A stretch of 9,613 nucleotides of DNA, from NCBI GenBank assembly GCA_946480245.1, contig CAMLIZ010000170.1:1-9613 (forward strand), given 5' to 3'. The notes under the pieces are model-generated. The model did not search any database. It was not told the DNA's origin and saw only the letters and a list, made by a program, of their open reading frames with translations. The position numbers were made by a program, and so were the translations under genes. Below, one piece after another: positions 5,460-9,613 of this stretch. Within the stretch, counting starts at the first letter, position 1. Every line of letters begins with the position of its first letter. The DNA comes from an uncultured Pseudomonadota bacterium. GTDB taxonomy: Bacteria > Pseudomonadota > Gammaproteobacteria > Burkholderiales > Burkholderiaceae.

Positions 5460-7006
5460 GGCGCCGGCCCCACCAATGTGGGCCGCGGTAGCGGCGGCGG
5501 CTGCAAGCTGAGCTGGGCGCGCGCTGCCGCCATGGCGGCCTGGTAGCGCGCCACGGCCGCTTCGGCGTCGGCCGCCGTGGTGATGCCGCTCAGCACGGCC
5601 ACGCCGTCGGCCCCCGCGCGCAGGGCTGCGGCCGACCGCGCAGGGTCCATGCCGCCGATCGCGACCACCGGCAGCGGCAGCAGCGCAGACCAGTAGGCCA
5701 GGTTGGCTTCGCCCTGAGGCTGCCAGGGCATGGCCTTGGTCTGCGTCGCATGGATCGGGCCGCAGGCGATGTAGCTGGGCTGATGCCGCCAGGCGCGTGC
5801 CACCTCCCACGGCGCGTGGGTGCTGACGCCCAGGCGCAGGCCGGCCGCCGCCAGCGCTTCGAGATCGGCATCGGGCAGGTCCTGCTGCCCCAGGTGCACG
5901 CCATAGGCACCGTGCTCCAGCGCGAGCGCCCAGTGGTCGTTGACGAACAGCCGCGTACCGTGGCGCTGCGCGGCGTGCACCGCATCCCGCACTGCGGCAG
6001 ACACGCTGGCGCTGCCGGCTTGCTTGATGCGCAACTGGATCGTGCGCACGCCGGCAGCCGCCATGCGCGCCACCCACTGCGCGCTGTCGACGATCACGTA
6101 GAGGCCCAGCGCGCCGCCATCGATCGGCGCGAAGCACGGTGTCCCGCGCGCGTGCAAAGCGTCGTGCCACGTCGGCAGCAGCGCCGCCTGCAGCCCGAAA
6201 CCTGCGGCAGGCCGCACCGGCCCGGCACCCGCACCCGCGGCCGTGGCACGCCGCAGCGCATGCGCGGTGGCCATCTTGGCCAGCACCGCGGCGTCGGCCT
6301 CGCAGTGACCGAGCGCCAGCGCCGCAGCCAGCGAGGCGGCGAAGCAGCAGCCGCTGCCATGCGTGTGGCTTGTGGCGATCGCGGGCAGGCGCAGCCAGCC
6401 GTCGGCCTGCGGCGTGCACAGCACATCGAGCGCCGCGTCGGTGGCGGCATCGCCACCGGTCACCACCACGGCGTGCCCGGCTCGCCGGCGCAATGCGATG
6501 GCAGCGTCGGCCGCCTGCGCGTCCGTGGTGATCGGCGCGCGATCGAGCAGCCACGCCGCCTCGGCGCGGTTCGGCGTGATCACCGTGGCCAGCGGCAGCA
6601 GATCGTCCAGCAGCGCGCGCCGCAACCGCTCGCTCGACAGATCCGCGCCCGTGCTGGCGCGCCACACCGGATCGACGACCAGCGCCACCGGTGCGGCCTC
6701 GCGCAGCCGGCGCACCCAGCGCGCCAACACGCGCACGTTGTCCACGCTGCCCAGCAAGCCGGTCTTGATGGCGCGCGGCGGCATGTCCGCCGCCAATGCC
6801 GCCAGCTGTGCATCGAGCAGCGCGGGCTCCACCGCCTGCACGCCCTGCACAGCCACCGAGTTCTGCGCGGTGATCGCCGCCACGGGGGTACAGCCGTGCA
6901 CGTCGAAGGCGTCGAACGCACGCATGTCGGCCTGCAGGCCGGCACCGCCGCCGCTGTCGGAGCCGGCCACGCTCCAGACGATGGCCCGGGGTTCGCTTGT
7001 GTTCAT
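5444..7006 (-). CDS. thiDE: Bifunctional HMP(-P) kinase / thiamine-phosphate synthase fusion (ThiD-ThiE)
   Basis: A 520-aa two-domain enzyme. Residues about 10-255 are ThiD, a ribokinase-fold kinase making HMP-PP. It shows [14 protein letters not shown] (14-27), KTGLLGS (81-87), DPVWRASTG (112-120), ITPNRAE (143-149), VVTGG (181-185) and HGSGCC (216-221), with Cys220 at the usual reactive position. A Pro/Ala-rich linker (about 255-297) leads to ThiE (about 298-495), which joins HMP-PP to the thiazole phosphate: QLRIK (324-328), Mg-binding Asp357 and Asp376 (VND, GQQD), GPIHATQTK (416-424), AIGG (449-452), [11 protein letters not shown] (465-475). The ATG overlaps the thiG stop (ATGA) and has no Shine-Dalgarno, so coupling to thiG is likely. 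The C-terminal 25 residues are Pro-rich, outside the domain, and overlap the ETF-QO gene. Confidence 0.93.
   Translation of the reverse strand: MNTSEPRAIVWSVAGSDSGGGAGLQADMRAFDAFDVHGCTPVAAITAQNSVAVQGVQAVEPALLDAQLAALAADMPPRAIKTGLLGSVDNVRVLARWVRRLREAAPVALVVDPVWRASTGADLSSERLRRALLDDLLPLATVITPNRAEAAWLLDRAPITTDAQAADAAIALRRRAGHAVVVTGGDAATDAALDVLCTPQADGWLRLPAIATSHTHGSGCCFAASLAAALALGHCEADAAVLAKMATAHALRRATAAGAGAGPVRPAAGFGLQAALLPTWHDALHARGTPCFAPIDGGALGLYVIVDSAQWVARMAAAGVRTIQLRIKQAGSASVSAAVRDAVHAAQRHGTRLFVNDHWALALEHGAYGVHLGQQDLPDADLEALAAAGLRLGVSTHAPWEVARAWRHQPSYIACGPIHATQTKAMPWQPQGEANLAYWSALLPLPVVAIGGMDPARSAAALRAGADGVAVLSGITTAADAEAAVARYQAAMAAARAQLSLQPPPLPRPTLVGPAPHMPT
5465..5485. terminator. GC-rich hairpin near the convergent ETF-QO/thiDE ends
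   Basis: Five base pairs CCCAC/GTGGG (5469-5473 with 5478-5482) close a CAAT loop. Beyond a one-base bulge (C5468), CGG (5465-5467) pairs with CCG (5483-5485). It begins 5 nt after the ETF-QO stop and lies inside the tail of thiDE. No T-run follows on either strand, so it could slow or protect transcripts but is not a textbook intrinsic terminator. Confidence 0.25.
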
Positions 7007-7776
7007 AGCAGCAAGGGTTGGCCGGTAACTGGCGTGCTGGGCACGGCCATCTGCTGCGGCGCCAGCAGGCCCGCCCGATGCCCCAGCCGGCCGGCGTCAA
7101 TGGCCAGGCGAAACGCGCGCGCCATGGCCACCGGGTCAGCCGCGTGCGCAACGGCCGAATTGAGCAGCACGGCATCGAAGCCCATCTCCATCGCCAGCGC
7201 CGCGTGTGAGGGCGCGCCGATGCCGGCATCCACGATCAGCGGCACGGCGGGCAGGCGTGCGCGCAAGGTGCGTAACGCATGGGGGTTGATCAGCCCTTGC
7301 GCGGACCCGATCGGCGCCGCCCAGGGCATCAGCACCCGGCAGCCGGCATCGAGCAGGCGGCGGCAGGTGACGAGGTCGTCGGTGCAATACGGAAAGACCT
7401 CGAAGCCCTGCTTGACCAGCTGCGCCGCGGCATCCACCAGCTCGAACGGATCGGGCTGCAGCGTGTGCTCGTCGCCCACCACCTCCAGCTTGATCCAGTG
7501 GGTGCCGAGCAGCTCGCGCGCCATCTGCGCCAGCACCACCGCCTCACGCGCGGTGCGACAGCCGGCGGTGTTGGGCAACAGGCGCAGCCCGCGCGCCCGC
7601 AGGCTCTCGACAAAGCCGTTGTCGGTGCCCGCGGCGAACTGCCGGCGCAGGCCGACGGTGACGATCTCGGCGCCGCTCGCGGCAATGGCGTCGTGCAGCA
7701 CGGCGGGTGACGGATAGCCCGCGGTGCCGAGCAGGAAGCGGCTGTTCAGCGTGATGCCGGCCAGTTCGAAGCTCAT
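7003..7776 (-). CDS. thiG: Thiazole synthase ThiG
   Basis: A 257-aa TIM-barrel thiazole synthase. It condenses 1-deoxy-D-xylulose 5-phosphate, dehydroglycine (from ThiO) and sulfur from ThiS thiocarboxylate into the thiazole phosphate carboxylate. LGTAGYPS is at 16-23, PNTAGCRTA at 68-76, and [10 protein letters not shown] at 94-103. Lys96 is the expected Schiff-base residue. [12 protein letters not shown] and [12 protein letters not shown] form the phosphate-binding end. The start at 7776-7774 is chosen because it gives the standard N-terminus and lies 7 nt from a perfect GGAGGT. The longer open frame to 7887 merely reads through thiS in another frame. The thiS stop is 4 nt upstream, and the stop overlaps the thiDE start as ATGA. 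Confidence 0.95.
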   Translation of the reverse strand: MSFELAGITLNSRFLLGTAGYPSPAVLHDAIAASGAEIVTVGLRRQFAAGTDNGFVESLRARGLRLLPNTAGCRTAREAVVLAQMARELLGTHWIKLEVVGDEHTLQPDPFELVDAAAQLVKQGFEVFPYCTDDLVTCRRLLDAGCRVLMPWAAPIGSAQGLINPHALRTLRARLPAVPLIVDAGIGAPSHAALAMEMGFDAVLLNSAVAHAADPVAMARAFRLAIDAGRLGHRAGLLAPQQMAVPSTPVTGQPLLL

Positions 7777-7780
7777 CGGT

Positions 7781-7984
7781 TCAACCTCCGACGATGGGTT
7801 GGAAACAGGTGATGGCGTCGCCGGGTCGCAGCACGCGCTCTCCACGCAGCGGCCGCGCGACGAACTCGCCGTTGACCGCCGTGGCAACCTCGCCGGGCTG
7901 CAGGCCCATCTGCTGCAGCAGCGCAGCCAGCGTGGCGCCCGGCGGCAGCGCCTGGCGCCTGCCGTTCACAGTGACCTCGTTCAT
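7781..7984 (-). CDS. thiS: Sulfur carrier protein ThiS
   Basis: A 67-aa ubiquitin-fold sulfur carrier for thiazole synthesis. It ends in the required Gly66-Gly67, whose carboxyl end is adenylated by ThiF and turned into a thiocarboxylate that donates sulfur to ThiG. The pattern [11 protein letters not shown] (36-46) then RPGDAI near the end is typical of ThiS. No ThiF is encoded in the window, so it must be supplied elsewhere. The start ATG overlaps the thiO stop (ATGA) and has GGAGGG (complement of 7991-7996) 6 nt upstream inside thiO. The stop is 4 nt before thiG. Confidence 0.94.
   Translation of the reverse strand: MNEVTVNGRRQALPPGATLAALLQQMGLQPGEVATAVNGEFVARPLRGERVLRPGDAITCFQPIVGG
7784..7789 (-). 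promoter_or_regulatory. Shine-Dalgarno of thiG formed by the ThiS Gly-Gly codons
   Basis: On the minus strand the last two sense codons of thiS are GGA GGT, followed by the TGA stop. GGAGGT is also a full anti-16S match placed 7 nt before the thiG ATG. It decides the thiG start and means the diglycine codons serve a second purpose. Confidence 0.8.
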
Positions 7985-8991
7985 TGCAAGCCCTCCAGCG
8001 CCTGCTCGACCAGCGCCGGCGCCACCAGCCAGCCGTGGCGATACAGGCCGTTGATGCGCAGCAGCCCCGGCTCGCGCTGCAGCAGCGGTTGGTTGCTCGG
8101 CAGTGCCGGGCGCAGGTTGGCCTCGCTGTGCACGATGCGCGCCTCGGCCAGGGCCGGCAGCACGCTGTGCGCGGCGCTCAGCAGCTCCAGCGTGCTGCGC
8201 AGGCTGACGGGCGAGCGGTCCTCGCTTTCGATCTCGCTGGCGCCCACCATCACGATGTCGCCTGGCCGCGGCACGATGTACACGCGATGCCGCGGATGCA
8301 GCAGGCGCAGCGGGTGCGCCAGCGCGACGCCCGGCGCGTGCAAGCTGAAGATTTCGCCGCGCACGCCTCGCACCGGCAGCTGCGGCGCAGCGCCGGTGCC
8401 CCGCGCGTCGATGGCCCAGTCGAAGCGCTGGTCGTCAACGCGACCCGGATGCACCTGGTCGACCCGTCGCGCCCATTGCCACTGCACGTCCTGTTCAGAC
8501 CCGGCCTCGTGCAACGCGGCCATCGCCTGCCGTGCATGGATCTGCCCCTCGCCTTCGAGGTGCCAGCCGAGCAGGCCGGGCGCCAGTGCCGGCTCGAGCG
8601 CACGCAGTGCTGCGGCCTCGAGCTCGGTATACGCCTTCGAGACTGCTTGCGCGCCAATGCGCGCCAGCACGCGCTGCGCTGTGCCGCGGTCCCCCGCGTG
8701 CGCCAGCAGCAGGCTGCCGCGGCGCGCAAAGTGCACTGGCCGCTGCAACTCGTCGAGCCAGCGCGGCCACAGGTCGAGCGAGCGCCAGCCGAGCGCCGCG
8801 ATGTGCGCGTCGCCGCCGTCCAGTTCGGCCAGCGGGCTCAGCATGCCGGCCGCCGTGAAGCCGGCGGCATACGTTCCCTGTGCCGCCGGCCCAGGCGCGG
8901 CATCGAACACCGTCACCCGGTGGCCCGCCCGGGCCAGGCGCCAGGCGAGCAGCCGGCCTGCCAGGCCGGCCCCTGCAATGCCCACCCGCAT
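7981..8991 (-). CDS. thiO: Glycine oxidase-type FAD oxidoreductase ThiO
   Basis: A 336-aa FAD-dependent amine oxidase of the DAO family. In thiamine synthesis ThiO oxidises glycine with O2 to dehydroglycine for ThiG, replacing the radical SAM enzyme ThiH of anaerobes and enterics. The dinucleotide-binding GAGLAG is at 7-12, with Asp30 ending the second strand (RVTVFD). FTAAGMLSP (45-53) is the conserved flavin-side loop. LRPALPSNQPLL (293-304) carries Arg294 at the expected glycine-carboxylate position, and GLYRHGWLVAPAL (315-327) closes the C-terminus. The ATG at 8991-8989 starts 2 nt after the thiC stop, with GGAG (8998-9001) 6 nt before it. The loop after Arg294 lacks the usual Pro-Asp-Gly, so substrate fit may differ. 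Assignment rests on fold plus operon position. Confidence 0.88.
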   Translation of the reverse strand: MRVGIAGAGLAGRLLAWRLARAGHRVTVFDAAPGPAAQGTYAAGFTAAGMLSPLAELDGGDAHIAALGWRSLDLWPRWLDELQRPVHFARRGSLLLAHAGDRGTAQRVLARIGAQAVSKAYTELEAAALRALEPALAPGLLGWHLEGEGQIHARQAMAALHEAGSEQDVQWQWARRVDQVHPGRVDDQRFDWAIDARGTGAAPQLPVRGVRGEIFSLHAPGVALAHPLRLLHPRHRVYIVPRPGDIVMVGASEIESEDRSPVSLRSTLELLSAAHSVLPALAEARIVHSEANLRPALPSNQPLLQREPGLLRINGLYRHGWLVAPALVEQALEGLQ

Positions 8992-8993
8992 GC

Positions 8994-9613
<620 letters not shown>

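Noticed and set aside
5444..7006. ThiD-ThiE fusion as a sequencing or frameshift artefact
   Set aside because: Both domains lie in one uninterrupted frame with a plausible linker and no internal start with a ribosome site, and such fusions are known in related bacteria.
3771..7229. Open frame of over 1,100 codons on the minus strand
   Set aside because: It runs antisense through the ETF-QO gene and then through thiDE in another frame. Its translation is Arg/Ala/His-rich without any domain, while the genes it crosses have complete family motifs. Long spurious frames are normal at this GC content.
5750..7717. Open frame of 655 codons on the plus strand
   Set aside because: Antisense to thiDE and thiG; low-complexity Arg/His/Ala-rich translation and no ribosome site.

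Overview
The window is very GC-rich coding DNA with almost no intergenic space. It looks chromosomal and ordinary for a betaproteobacterium. The thiamine gene order with a ThiD-ThiE fusion, the PAS-LuxR regulator next to scoAB, and the SDR/YceH/thioesterase set beside an ETF-ubiquinone oxidoreductase gene all suggest Burkholderiales, perhaps the Rubrivivax/Leptothrix side. That placement is inferred from gene content, not from a marker gene. I see no mobile element, tRNA, rRNA, CRISPR array or prophage gene. The longest non-coding stretches are 3612-3785 (174 bp) and 1099-1199 (101 bp).

Left part (1-1742): scoA and scoB, the two subunits of a 3-oxoacid (succinyl-CoA:acetoacetate) CoA-transferase, read leftwards, and scoB runs off the left edge. 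Divergent from them is a 180-residue PAS plus LuxR-type HTH regulator. The 101-bp gap between them is AT-richer and holds three TACNTA boxes 11-12 bp apart, two of them forming a 20-of-22 palindrome. This is the best candidate here for an undescribed regulatory circuit.

Middle part (1749-5459): a leftward three-gene unit encodes a short-chain dehydrogenase, a YceH/DUF480 protein and a 4HBT-fold acyl-CoA thioesterase. It diverges from a full-length gene for electron transfer flavoprotein-ubiquinone oxidoreductase, which passes electrons from acyl-CoA dehydrogenases via ETF to quinone. A perfect 14-bp palindrome of TetR-operator type lies just upstream of that gene's -10. With scoAB, this half of the window has a consistent acyl-CoA and ketone-acid oxidation theme.

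Right part (5444-9613): a compact leftward thiamine operon in the order thiC (3' part only), thiO, thiS, thiG, thiDE. ThiC makes HMP-P. ThiO, ThiS and ThiG make the thiazole phosphate from glycine, a sulfur carrier and DXP. The fused ThiD-ThiE phosphorylates HMP-P and joins the two halves into thiamine phosphate. All junctions are 4-nt ATGA overlaps or gaps of 2-4 nt. thiF, thiL, dxs and the operon's 5' leader (where a TPP riboswitch would be expected) lie outside the window. The operon's last gene overlaps the 3' end of the ETF-QO gene tail to tail by 16 bp.
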